Shown here: positions 1 to 6,650 of the stretch, piece by piece
How positions within the stretch are numbered: position 1 is the stretch's first letter
Layout of the letters: every line of letters starts with the position of its first letter
Source: an uncultured Fibrobacter sp.
Lineage (GTDB): Bacteria; Fibrobacterota; Fibrobacteria; Fibrobacterales; Fibrobacteraceae
Assembly: GCA_937891805.1 (NCBI GenBank)
Contig: CALATK010000184.1
Span: 1-8,134, forward strand
DNA length: 8,134 nt
Direction of reading: 5' to 3'
The notes under the pieces: model-generated
Told to the model about the DNA's origin: nothing
What the model saw: only the letters and a program-made list of their open reading frames with translations
The model's database searches: none
Position numbers and translations under genes: made by a program

Positions 1-2
1 TG

Positions 3-626
3 CTGGTCCATAGCAAAAAGGTTGCCTGCGTTCATACCACCTGCAGCCTGAGCCAAGAAGAATTGGCCCGTAAAGAGGGCTGCGTGGTGGCCGTCGGTGG
101 AATCGTCACGCGGATGCGTTCTATAGAAACAAAGCGCGGGGCTACCATCGGCTTTGGCGAAATGCAGGATTTCCAGGGCGAAGTGGGACTGTTCTTCAAG
201 AAAGACACCTGGGAAAGTTTCCGGGACAAGATTTCCGAAGACGACCGCATTTTGGTGAAGGGAACGCTGGAATACCAGCGGGATAGAGAGAAGAACATTA
301 CCGAGCAGATGCAGGTGGTGGTAGAGGAAGCCTACCAGCTGGACTATGTTCGCGAGCGGATGGTCAAATACATCCACGCCAACATCTATTCTTCTATGCT
401 TTCAGAAGAATTCTTGCAGAAGCTGGAAATGGGAATGCAACAGTTCGAGGCGTTCGAAGGGGAGCCAGGAAGCGAGTTGGTCCTGCACATAGAGACGGAA
501 TCAAGTTACGAACATGGGCTGACACTTCACAAATACAAACTGTCCTATTCTCAAGATGTACTGAATTGGCTCAAGCAGGACATGGGCGCCTCTAAGGTCT
601 GGGTCTCCGGGAAACCCCGCAGGTAG
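3..626 (+). CDS. dnaE: DNA polymerase III alpha subunit, C-terminal fragment
   Basis: This is the last 207 residues of the catalytic subunit of the replicative DNA polymerase. The frame is open from the window edge, so the real start and the polymerase, PHP and fingers domains lie upstream; the TTG at 63 is an internal Leu codon, not a start. The visible part is the C-terminal OB-fold and tail. The segment VVAVGGIVTRMRSIETKRG (about fragment residues 28-46) matches the family pattern in which a hydrophobic strand is followed by a TKRG turn. It continues with a strand ending in EVGLFF and then DRILVKGTL, as in other DnaE proteins. In the family this fold binds single-stranded DNA, and the extreme C-terminus contacts the clamp-loader tau subunit. 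It ends in TAG five bases before lpxB, suggesting one transcript. In E. coli dnaE also lies near lpxB (lpxA-lpxB-rnhB-dnaE), but in the opposite order. The identification rests on the C-terminal pattern only. Confidence 0.88.
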   Translation: MVHSKKVACVHTTCSLSQEELARKEGCVVAVGGIVTRMRSIETKRGATIGFGEMQDFQGEVGLFFKKDTWESFRDKISEDDRILVKGTLEYQRDREKNITEQMQVVVEEAYQLDYVRERMVKYIHANIYSSMLSEEFLQKLEMGMQQFEAFEGEPGSELVLHIETESSYEHGLTLHKYKLSYSQDVLNWLKQDMGASKVWVSGKPRR

Positions 627-631
627 TTTCT

Positions 632-1774
632 GTGCAAGAACCGTTTGTCCTTTTTTGTGCAGGGGAAGATTCCGGAGACGTTCTGGGGGAAGCCTTTGTA
701 CAGTCCATAGTCCAGCGGGGAATGCTCCCGGTGGGTACGGGTGGCAGCCGAATGCAGAATGCGGGACTTGTTCCTATTGCAGAATTTAACGAGCTTCCCG
801 TTTCTGGATTTCTGGATGTTTTGCCTCGGACGGCTAAGCTCCAAAAAGTTTATCGAAAGCTGAAAGACCTGCTTTGTTCTGAGGAATGCAAGGCCTTTAT
901 CGCTATTGATTATCCCGGCTTTAACATGAAACTGTGCCGCATTGCAAAAAAGATGGGGAAGCCGGTACTTTATGTAGCGCCACCCCAGATTTGGGCCTGG
1001 AAACCGGGCCGCGCCCAGAAACTCCGCAATGTGAATCTCGCTGTGCTTTTCCAGTTTGAAAAAGAGGCCTATGCGCAAAAGGGTGTCAATGCCGACGTTC
1101 TGCTCCATCCGTTTTTGCTGCACGAAAACCTGTACCATACTTTGCCCTATTCGGAACAGTTGAATTCCAGTGAAGAAACCTTGCTTCTTTTTCCGGGGAG
1201 CAGGCTTTCTCAGGCAAAACGAAACATGGACTTGTTCCTGAGAGTGGCGGAGGCGTGGCTAAAAATGCCTTCACCGCAGGCCGCTACAAGTAAAAAAGTC
1301 AAGTTGATTGTCCCTCGTGAATCCCTGATACCGCCCTTGGAAAGTTATTTCCAAAAAATAGGGGAGGTGGAACGCCAACAGTTTTCTGTTCAGGTGGCGC
1401 CCGAAGATTCCGAAGAGCGCCGCATGCTGTTCGGGGCGGCATCTATGGCCCTTGCCACTCCGGGGACGGTAACACTTGAGCTCGCTCTTTCGGGAGCCCC
1501 TCTGGTGGTTGCCACAAAGCCCGATTTTTTGACCTATGCTTTGGGAAAATTGCTTGTAAAAATCAGAACTTTCGCCATGCCCAACATTTTAATGAAAAAA
1601 ATGTTGATTCCTGAATTTATAGGTAGAAGCACGAAAAAAATGGTTCCCCAGATTTTAGCGGCCATGCACAACCAAGACATCGCTAAATCAAGGCCGTTGG
1701 CCGTGTCCTTGACGGAGCGCCTCGGCAAAGGCTTTGTTCCGGATTATTTTGTCGATAAATTATTTAACGGCTGA
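632..1774 (+). CDS. lpxB: Lipid-A-disaccharide synthase
   Basis: This inner-membrane-associated GT-B glycosyltransferase (family GT19) joins UDP-2,3-diacylglucosamine and lipid X to give lipid A disaccharide 1-phosphate and UDP. At 380 residues it is full length (E. coli 382). Family motifs occur in order: GEDSGD (11-16), GTGGSRM (35-41), DYPGFN (93-98, holding the conserved Asp), PPQIWAWKPGR (117-127), LLFPGSR (185-191), a nucleotide-sugar loop TPGTVTLE (276-283) and PNILMKKMLIPEF near the end (317-329). Small departures from common forms are Pro instead of Ser in the usual SGT, and LLHP where VGHP is frequent. The start is GTG at 632, preceded by AGGTAG at 621-626, which is also the end of dnaE, so translation may be coupled. 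The gene ends inside the tail of convergent mutL. No terminator is visible between them. Presence of lpxB implies a lipid A outer membrane. Confidence 0.95.
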   Translation: MQEPFVLFCAGEDSGDVLGEAFVQSIVQRGMLPVGTGGSRMQNAGLVPIAEFNELPVSGFLDVLPRTAKLQKVYRKLKDLLCSEECKAFIAIDYPGFNMKLCRIAKKMGKPVLYVAPPQIWAWKPGRAQKLRNVNLAVLFQFEKEAYAQKGVNADVLLHPFLLHENLYHTLPYSEQLNSSEETLLLFPGSRLSQAKRNMDLFLRVAEAWLKMPSPQAATSKKVKLIVPRESLIPPLESYFQKIGEVERQQFSVQVAPEDSEERRMLFGAASMALATPGTVTLELALSGAPLVVATKPDFLTYALGKLLVKIRTFAMPNILMKKMLIPEFIGRSTKKMVPQILAAMHNQDIAKSRPLAVSLTERLGKGFVPDYFVDKLFNG

Positions 1775-3614
1775 ATTTCTTGGCCAGTTCGTCCAGAGAA
1801 ATTCGCATAAGTGTTGGAGTGCCGTAGGGAGATTTTAACGGGTCTTCGGTAGCCATCAGCTGGCTTACTAGCCTGGACATTTCTTCGGGTTTCAGCTTGT
1901 CGCCCGCCTGGAAGGCGTTAGTTTTGGCCCAGGCTTTCGCCATGGACTCTTGAATCTTGGCGAGGTCTGCTTTCCCTCCGTTCTCGATGCAGTCTTCCAA
2001 GAACTCATGAACCGATTTTGCCGCTCTGGAAATAGGCAGGTTACAGGGGATGGACCTGATCTGGAATTCCGAACCGCCGAAAGGCTCTACATAAAATCCC
2101 AGGGTTTTCAGGGAATCTTTTACAGAGTCAAAAATTTCCCGTTCCATTCTGGAAAATTCAGTGAGCTCCGGAAACAACAGCTCTTGACTGTCGATGGAGC
2201 CCCCGTTCTTCAGAATTTCCAGAGCCTGTTCGTATAGGATCCGGCTATGGGCGGCATGTTGGTCAATGACCAAAAGCCCTTCGGAATCTTCGCTTACGAT
2301 ATAAGTGTTTGCCGTCTGGAAAACCGCCGGAGGAGCCCAGGGGGTGTTTTCGGGTTCGGGGGCTTCTTTGTTCCAGAGGGGGTCCTGCAGGGAATCTTCC
2401 AGAGAAATAAGCTTGCCCGCTTCGGGCTGTGAAAACAGGTCCTGGACTTCGTCTTTGTCGGGAGTGTAACGGCTGGTCCCGCTGTCCTTGAACCGCGGAG
2501 CCGAGGCGTTGAATTCCTGAAATTTCGGGGTTGCAATGGGGGTTTGGTTACTGGTCGGGACTTCTGTTCCGATTCCGTCTGCTATTTCTGAACTTAAATC
2601 GATAAGGGGGGAGTTCTTTTCTAAATCTTCTCTAAAAGTTTCCCGGATGGCGTGGGTCACTACCAGGAATACCAAGTTCTGGTTTGCAAAACGGACTTCC
2701 CTTTTGGCGGGGTGCACGTTTACGTCGAACTCCATGTCCGGCATGTCCAGGAACAAAACCGTCACAGGCTTGCAGTTGACGCCGTAGGGCTCATAAGCCT
2801 GGCTGATGGCCTTGGCGATGGCCTTGTTCTCGATGGGCCTGTTCCGCAGGTATAGGTACTGGTGATAACGCTTGCCGTTTTGTTCTGTAGTGGGCGAAAT
2901 AAAGCCGGTCACGTGGACGCCAGCTTCGGTGTAGTCCACCGGGAGCATCTTTTTGGCAATGCCCGACCCGATGGCTTCGGCGATGCGGGTCCGGAGCTCT
3001 CCGGGGACTCCGATAAATACGGATTTTTCGCCTACCTTGTAGTCGATACGGATTTCGGGGTGGGCCAGCGCAATTTTCAAGACGACGTCTAGAATCTTGG
3101 AGGATTCCGCCACCTCGCTCCCGAGAAATGTCCTCCGGACAGGGGTGTTGTAAAAAAGGTCTTCGATAAGGAAAGTTGTGCCTCGGCTGGCGGCCACACC
3201 TTCTCTTTCGATGACGTTTCCGCCATGAAGCACAATGCGGTTGCTTTCGCCCTGGTCCGTGGCGCTGGTAATGGTCATTTTAGACACGGCGGCGATAGAA
3301 GCTACCGCTTCGCCGCGGAACCCGTTGGTGTGCAGGTGGAACAGATCGTCGGCACTGCTCAACTTAGAGGTGGTGTGCCGCAGGTGGCACAGGTCCAGGT
3401 CTGCCTGTCCCATACCTTTGCCGTTGTCGGACACTACGATTTTTTGCTTGCCGCCCTGCTCGATTTGCACCTGGATACGGGTTGCGCCAGCGTCTATGGC
3501 GTTCTCCAAAAGCTCCTTGACTGCCGATGCAGGTCGCTCAATTACCTCGCCTGCGGCGATTTTATTGATGATTTCATCGGGCAAAATGTGTATTTTGGCG
3601 GATTCCACGGCCAA
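1764..3614 (-). CDS. mutL: DNA mismatch repair protein MutL
   Basis: MutL is the ATP-driven dimer that links MutS mismatch recognition to strand removal. The 616 residues show a complete GHKL ATPase domain: AAGEVIERPAS (20-30), ELLENAIDAGA with Glu34 and Asn38 in the catalytic and Mg positions, DNGKGM (63-68), GFRGEA (98-103), DLFYNTPVRR (152-161) and DVNVHPAKREVRF (297-309). A low-complexity linker of about 95 residues (335-430) leads to the dimerisation domain. There the endonuclease motif is altered: DQHAAHSRILYE (451-462) has Ser457 where metal-dependent MutLs have Glu, and the C-terminal CPHGRP motif reads SPYGTP (595-600). The start is uncertain: TTG at 3614 or GTG at 3608 both fit, because the family begins just before IHILPDE. 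An ATG at 3625 is out of frame, and no Shine-Dalgarno sequence is seen. It overlaps lpxB tail-to-tail by 11 bp and is divergent from the 433-residue gene. Confidence 0.96.
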   Translation of the reverse strand: MAVESAKIHILPDEIINKIAAGEVIERPASAVKELLENAIDAGATRIQVQIEQGGKQKIVVSDNGKGMGQADLDLCHLRHTTSKLSSADDLFHLHTNGFRGEAVASIAAVSKMTITSATDQGESNRIVLHGGNVIEREGVAASRGTTFLIEDLFYNTPVRRTFLGSEVAESSKILDVVLKIALAHPEIRIDYKVGEKSVFIGVPGELRTRIAEAIGSGIAKKMLPVDYTEAGVHVTGFISPTTEQNGKRYHQYLYLRNRPIENKAIAKAISQAYEPYGVNCKPVTVLFLDMPDMEFDVNVHPAKREVRFANQNLVFLVVTHAIRETFREDLEKNSPLIDLSSEIADGIGTEVPTSNQTPIATPKFQEFNASAPRFKDSGTSRYTPDKDEVQDLFSQPEAGKLISLEDSLQDPLWNKEAPEPENTPWAPPAVFQTANTYIVSEDSEGLLVIDQHAAHSRILYEQALEILKNGGSIDSQELLFPELTEFSRMEREIFDSVKDSLKTLGFYVEPFGGSEFQIRSIPCNLPISRAAKSVHEFLEDCIENGGKADLAKIQESMAKAWAKTNAFQAGDKLKPEEMSRLVSQLMATEDPLKSPYGTPTLMRISLDELAKKFSR

Positions 3615-3627
3615 AATATAGCCATTT

Positions 3628-3658
3628 TTTGTTTTTTATGTTTTTTTTACTATATTGC
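3628..3658 (+). promoter_or_regulatory. Putative promoter of the 433-residue gene
   Basis: TTTG at 3628-3631 is separated by 19 bases from TATATTGC at 3651-3658. This matches the Bacteroidota layout of TTTG, 19-21 bases, TAnnTTTG, although the -7 box is only 6 of 8. The spacer contains runs of 6 and 8 T (3632-3637, 3641-3648), and another run of 6 T begins at 3625, giving a rigid AT-rich tract. A start site near 3662 would leave a leader of about 46 bases. Use of this promoter type in the source organism is inferred. Confidence 0.5.
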
Positions 3659-3693
3659 TACAAGAGACTAACGCCAATCCTAGGCGGCTTGTC

Positions 3694-3702
3694 GGAGTGA
3701 GG
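3694..3702 (+). promoter_or_regulatory. Ribosome binding site for GTG start at 3708
   Basis: GGAGTGAGG ends five bases before the GTG at 3708, and a TAG stop at 3681-3683 closes the frame upstream. These two facts fix the start of the 433-residue protein. A second GTG at 3697 lies inside this site but is in another frame. Confidence 0.65.
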
Positions 3703-3707
3703 TTATC

Positions 3708-5009
3708 GTGTTATCGAATCTGTTTTTACAGTTTACACATATTGAGCTGCTGATTTCTTACCCTGTCAAGGACCTCTTGACTTTGGTAAAAAAAGACCCT
3801 CGCTTTACGGTAAAGACCCTAAATGACATTTACTTTGAAGATTCCTTCGTTGATGAGAGCGTTCACCGTCTGATTATGAATACGGTGGTGAACTGGCTTT
3901 ATGAGCGGGGCGAAAATCCCGATGCCTTTGTGCAGCGTATTATTGACCGCTGCGCCGCTTTTGAAGGGGTTCCTGCCCGTAGTGTGCTGCGCTCTTACCT
4001 TCCTTATGTGTCTCAGTTCTATGCCACCAAGGATGTGCGTCAGCTCTGCTTGGATATTATCCCCAAGCGTTACCCCCTGCTTACCGATCCCAAGTTCCTC
4101 CGTCGTGAAGTTGTTGATGGAAACCGAAAGGAATATTTCTCGTTCCGTTTCGATTCTCCGGGCATGTTGGTGACGAACCCCATGCGGTGGTTCAACGGTT
4201 TAGTACAAATTGGCCCTATCCTTTTGGATACTCCGCCCTACGAACACATGGAATTTAAGGCTGCCCAGACCTCTTTCATTGAAGCCTTGGAAAACAGGGC
4301 TACCGCTGAAATGCGGGATGACGGCTTTGTTTATGTGAACGGCCGTGCCGTGGGTAAGAATATGACCTTCGGGGACTGCCTCGAAGAAAATGGCCTAGAG
4401 TGGGAATTTGACGCCGAAAAGAAAATGACCTGCGTCAAAGCCCTCGAAGACGTGGTGGATGAGAAGGTTGGCGCAGTCCTTATCCATAAGGGTTGTTACT
4501 ATGGTGCCCCTGCCGCAATCGTATTTTTTGATTACAAGGCCGATGTGGTGGCTCCGGAGCCCTTCAATAAGCTGATGAGTGCCGTGGTCAAGCAGGAATT
4601 TGATTCCTGGAAGCCCATCCAGAAGGCTCAGGAGCAGCTTTTGGAAGGCTTAAACGACTCCGTGACGGTCATTTACTATAAGAGCGATGATTCCATTTCG
4701 GTGAACAGCAAGCACCTGATGCGCAACGTGCCTGCTCGAATCCTTAGGAACCTGCTTCGCGAATACACCGCTACAGGCCGTGAAGAATACGAAAACCGCG
4801 AATTCAAGAGGGATCCGGCTATCTGTATGGATCCACTCCGCCCGAACTTCGAAAGCCGCCTGAACCGCGTCATTGCCCATATTAACGGCACCGACGACAA
4901 GGACGGCAATGTCACGGAAGGCGTCAAGAAGTACTTTGAAATTGAACGTCACCGTCGTGGCGGGTTCCGGTTTGTGCCTAAGTGCAAGATTATATTTAGA
5001 GAAGAGTAG
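3708..5009 (+). CDS. Conserved-looking protein of unknown function, possible winged-helix C-terminus
   Basis: I do not recognise this 433-residue protein. It starts at GTG behind a good ribosome binding site and ends at TAG. It has no signal peptide and no convincing membrane span, so it is probably cytoplasmic. Residues 1-125 look mainly helical. Residues 130-300 alternate strands and helices, with phrases such as SFRFDSPGMLVTNPMRWFNG (145-164) and DTPPYEHMEFK (174-184). Residues 335-430 run helix (VPARILRNLLREYTATG), a charged link ENREFKRDP, helix (NFESRLNRVIAHI), then a basic hairpin EIERHRRGGFRFVPKCKIIF. That order resembles an OmpR-type winged helix, where a GGF/GYR turn ends the wing, so DNA or RNA binding is possible but unproven. 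Codon use is like its neighbours, with no sign of transfer. It is divergent from mutL, has its own likely promoter, and is followed by a long structured tail up to the terminator at 5192-5226. Confidence 0.85.
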   Translation: MLSNLFLQFTHIELLISYPVKDLLTLVKKDPRFTVKTLNDIYFEDSFVDESVHRLIMNTVVNWLYERGENPDAFVQRIIDRCAAFEGVPARSVLRSYLPYVSQFYATKDVRQLCLDIIPKRYPLLTDPKFLRREVVDGNRKEYFSFRFDSPGMLVTNPMRWFNGLVQIGPILLDTPPYEHMEFKAAQTSFIEALENRATAEMRDDGFVYVNGRAVGKNMTFGDCLEENGLEWEFDAEKKMTCVKALEDVVDEKVGAVLIHKGCYYGAPAAIVFFDYKADVVAPEPFNKLMSAVVKQEFDSWKPIQKAQEQLLEGLNDSVTVIYYKSDDSISVNSKHLMRNVPARILRNLLREYTATGREEYENREFKRDPAICMDPLRPNFESRLNRVIAHINGTDDKDGNVTEGVKKYFEIERHRRGGFRFVPKCKIIFREE

Positions 5010-5078
5010 AACTCTTTGTAAGAAAGAAATAGAAATTTAAATAAGAAAAACAAAAGTTCCAAAGCCACAAAGAATTGG

Positions 5079-5086
5079 TATATTAT
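5079..5086 (+). promoter_or_regulatory. Possible promoter element for the candidate small RNA
   Basis: TATATTAT at 5079-5086 shares the TATATT core with the elements at 3651 and 6651 and matches TAnnTTTG at 6 of 8 positions. No clear TTTG or TTGACA is found at the expected distance upstream. A start site would fall near 5090. The core is common in AT-rich DNA, so this is weak on its own. Confidence 0.3.
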
Positions 5087-5089
5087 GAG

Positions 5090-5226
5090 CGTTGGGATAT
5101 TAATGGGTAAATCTTAGGACAATTTATATCATTGCTCCCCTCCTGATGAGTCCTAAGTACTTTTAGTTTCTCAATATTTTCTCCTTCTTAGGAAAGGTCC
5201 CCCGCGAGGGGGGCCTTTCTTATTTT
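5090..5226 (+). ncRNA. Candidate structured small RNA or 3' UTR
   Basis: This non-coding stretch between the 433-residue gene and thrC ends in a strong plus-strand terminator although no plus-strand gene lies within it. Segment A, CTTAGGAC (5113-5120), pairs perfectly with segment B, GTCCTAAG (5150-5157). Inside that loop TCATTG (5129-5134) can pair with the TGATGA side (5144-5149, partly by wobble), which presents the loop CTCCCCTCC (5135-5143). Segment C, CTTAGGA (5187-5193), repeats A and can also pair with B over 7 bp. A second C/U-rich run, TTTTCTCCTTCTT (5177-5189), precedes the terminator. Such C/U-rich loops are complementary to Shine-Dalgarno sequences, and known bacterial small RNAs use this to block translation. 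It may be an independent RNA of about 135 bases or the processed tail of the upstream mRNA. I do not recognise a known RNA family. The boundaries are estimates. Confidence 0.42.
5192..5226 (+). terminator. Intrinsic terminator, plus strand
   Basis: GAAAGGTCCCCC (5192-5203) pairs with GGGGGGCCTTTC (5208-5219) over 12 bp with one G-T wobble, closed by a GCGA tetraloop and followed by the T-rich TTATTTT (5220-5226). The minus strand has no T run after the stem, so it works in one direction only. It ends transcription from the 433-residue gene, from the candidate small RNA, or from both. Confidence 0.9.
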
Positions 5227-5228
5227 AA

Positions 5229-5260
5229 CAAAAAAATCCGCGCTAATGCACGGATTTTTC
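5229..5260 (-). terminator. Intrinsic terminator of thrC
   Basis: AAAAATCCG (5232-5240) and CGGATTTTT (5251-5259) form a 9-bp stem, with a further two G-C pairs inside (5242-5243 with 5248-5249) across a mismatch and a TAAT loop. Read on the minus strand the stem runs into seven T (complement of 5230-5236). It lies 26 bases after the thrC stop. In the plus direction only five T follow, so any reverse activity would be weaker. Confidence 0.85.
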
Positions 5261-5285
5261 AGATTGCTAATGGTCGGAAATAGAA

Positions 5286-6626
5286 TTAGCGACGTCTTTC
5301 AGCCATCTCTTTCTTCAAGATGTCCATGACGGCGCCGAGGTCTGCCGGGGCCTTGAACACGGGGTTCGCGAACTTGGAGCAGATATTCTCGAGCTTCTTT
5401 TCGTGGTAGCCCACCTTGAATTCGGTGAACTTGAGGCCGTGTGCCGTGCTGATGACAACCACGTTTTCTTCCTTGTCGATCTTGCCTGCGGCCACGAGCT
5501 TTTCGAGAGCGCCGAGAGCCACGCCAGTGTGCGGGCAGCAGTAGAGACCGATGTGGTCGCCGCGGTGGGCGGCGTTCGCGAGTTCTTCTTCAGTAACGCT
5601 CACGACCATGCCGTTGGTCTTCCGGATGGCGCGTACTGCCTTCGGGTAGCTGACCGGGTTACCGATCTGGATGGCGCTGGCGAGAGTCTTCTTTGCCTGC
5701 ATGGGGACGAGCTTATCGAAGCCGCGTTCGTAAGCCTGGTAGAACGGGTTGGCGTTCTCGGCCTGGGCGACGATAATGCGCGGAATGCGGTCGATGAGGC
5801 CCATGGCCTTGCAGTCTTCGAAACCCTTGGCGAGTGCGCTCACGTTGCCGAGGTTTCCGCCCGGGATAATCACGGTGTCGGGCACCTTCCAGCCCATTTC
5901 CTGACAGATTTCCGGAGAAATCGTCTTCTGGCCTTCCACGCGGAGGCTGTTCATGGAGTTCGCGAGGTAGATGCGGTTGTCGGCGGTGACCTGCTGCACA
6001 ATCTTCATGCAACCGTCAAAGTCGGTGTCGAGGGCGAGCACGATGCTGCCGTTAGAAATCGGCTGGATCAGCTGGGCAACGCTCGTCTTGCCGGCGGGGA
6101 GGAACACGATGCTCGGGATGCCGGCCTTTGCGCAGTAGGCGCTCAAGGCTGCGGAGGTGTCGCCGGTAGAGGCGCAGGCCACGGCGTCAATTTCGTGAAT
6201 ACCCTTCTTGATGATGTGGTTCACCTGGCTCACGAGGACCGTCATGCCGAGGTCCTTGAAAGAACCGGTGTGGGAGTTGCCGCAAAGCTTGACCTTCAGG
6301 CTCTTGATGCCCATTTCCTTGGCCAGCGGGGCCGCGTCAAAGAGCGGGCTCCAGCCTTCGCGCATCGTGACGATGTCTTCGAGGGGCATGTCGGGGAGCA
6401 CCATTTCGCGCTTGCTCCAGATGCCGCTCATGTCGGCGGGTTCAAAGCTCATGCGGCGTTCGGCAAAGAGCTTCTTCCATTCGTCGGGGCTCTTGCTGGC
6501 AAGGGCTGCACGGTCGTGTTCCACTTCGAGCAGGCTGCCGTCCACCTTGCTCCTGTAAATGACGTCGGTCAGCGGGTAGGTGTCGTCCCCGTTGATGTTC
6601 CTGAAATGCGCGTTGAATTGGGCCAT
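5286..6626 (-). CDS. thrC: Threonine synthase
   Basis: This cytoplasmic PLP enzyme converts O-phospho-L-homoserine to L-threonine and phosphate, the last step of threonine synthesis from aspartate. The 446 residues are full length. NSHTGSFKDLG (117-127) carries the PLP lysine, Lys124. ASTGDTSAALSAY (152-164) and PGGNLGN (255-261) are the expected cofactor and phosphate loops, and CPHTG (364-368) with STAHGLKF (393-400) marks the C-terminal part. The N-terminal stretch VIYRSKVDGSLLEVEHD (22-38) corresponds to the Y-x-C-x-x-CGG-LEV region of many ThrC proteins, but the cysteines are absent. The ATG at 6624-6626 is preceded by AAGAGGA with a suitable gap, and a TATATTTG promoter box lies about 25 bases upstream. 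A terminator follows the gene and no other thr gene adjoins it, so it is probably a single-gene transcript. Strong AAG/ATC/CTC codon bias suggests high expression. Confidence 0.95.
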   Translation of the reverse strand: MAQFNAHFRNINGDDTYPLTDVIYRSKVDGSLLEVEHDRAALASKSPDEWKKLFAERRMSFEPADMSGIWSKREMVLPDMPLEDIVTMREGWSPLFDAAPLAKEMGIKSLKVKLCGNSHTGSFKDLGMTVLVSQVNHIIKKGIHEIDAVACASTGDTSAALSAYCAKAGIPSIVFLPAGKTSVAQLIQPISNGSIVLALDTDFDGCMKIVQQVTADNRIYLANSMNSLRVEGQKTISPEICQEMGWKVPDTVIIPGGNLGNVSALAKGFEDCKAMGLIDRIPRIIVAQAENANPFYQAYERGFDKLVPMQAKKTLASAIQIGNPVSYPKAVRAIRKTNGMVVSVTEEELANAAHRGDHIGLYCCPHTGVALGALEKLVAAGKIDKEENVVVISTAHGLKFTEFKVGYHEKKLENICSKFANPVFKAPADLGAVMDILKKEMAERRR

Positions 6627-6650
6627 AATGTCCTCTTGATTTTACGAGCG

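Noticed and set aside
551..1138. A 195-residue open frame on the minus strand over the dnaE-lpxB junction
   Set aside because: It covers two clear genes on the other strand and shows no domain pattern.
5010..5075. Terminator directly after the 433-residue gene
   Set aside because: The only inverted match, TCTTTGT (5013-5019) with ACAAAGA (5068-5074), has a loop of 48 bases and no T run, so the first credible terminator is the one at 5192.
5141..5195. Hammerhead ribozyme, suggested by CTGATGAGTCC at 5143-5153 and GGAAA at 5191-5195
   Set aside because: CTGATGA is present, but the helix that would follow (CCTAAG with CTTAGG) is not placed so that GAAA comes directly after it. No stem III or cleavage-site helix can be drawn.
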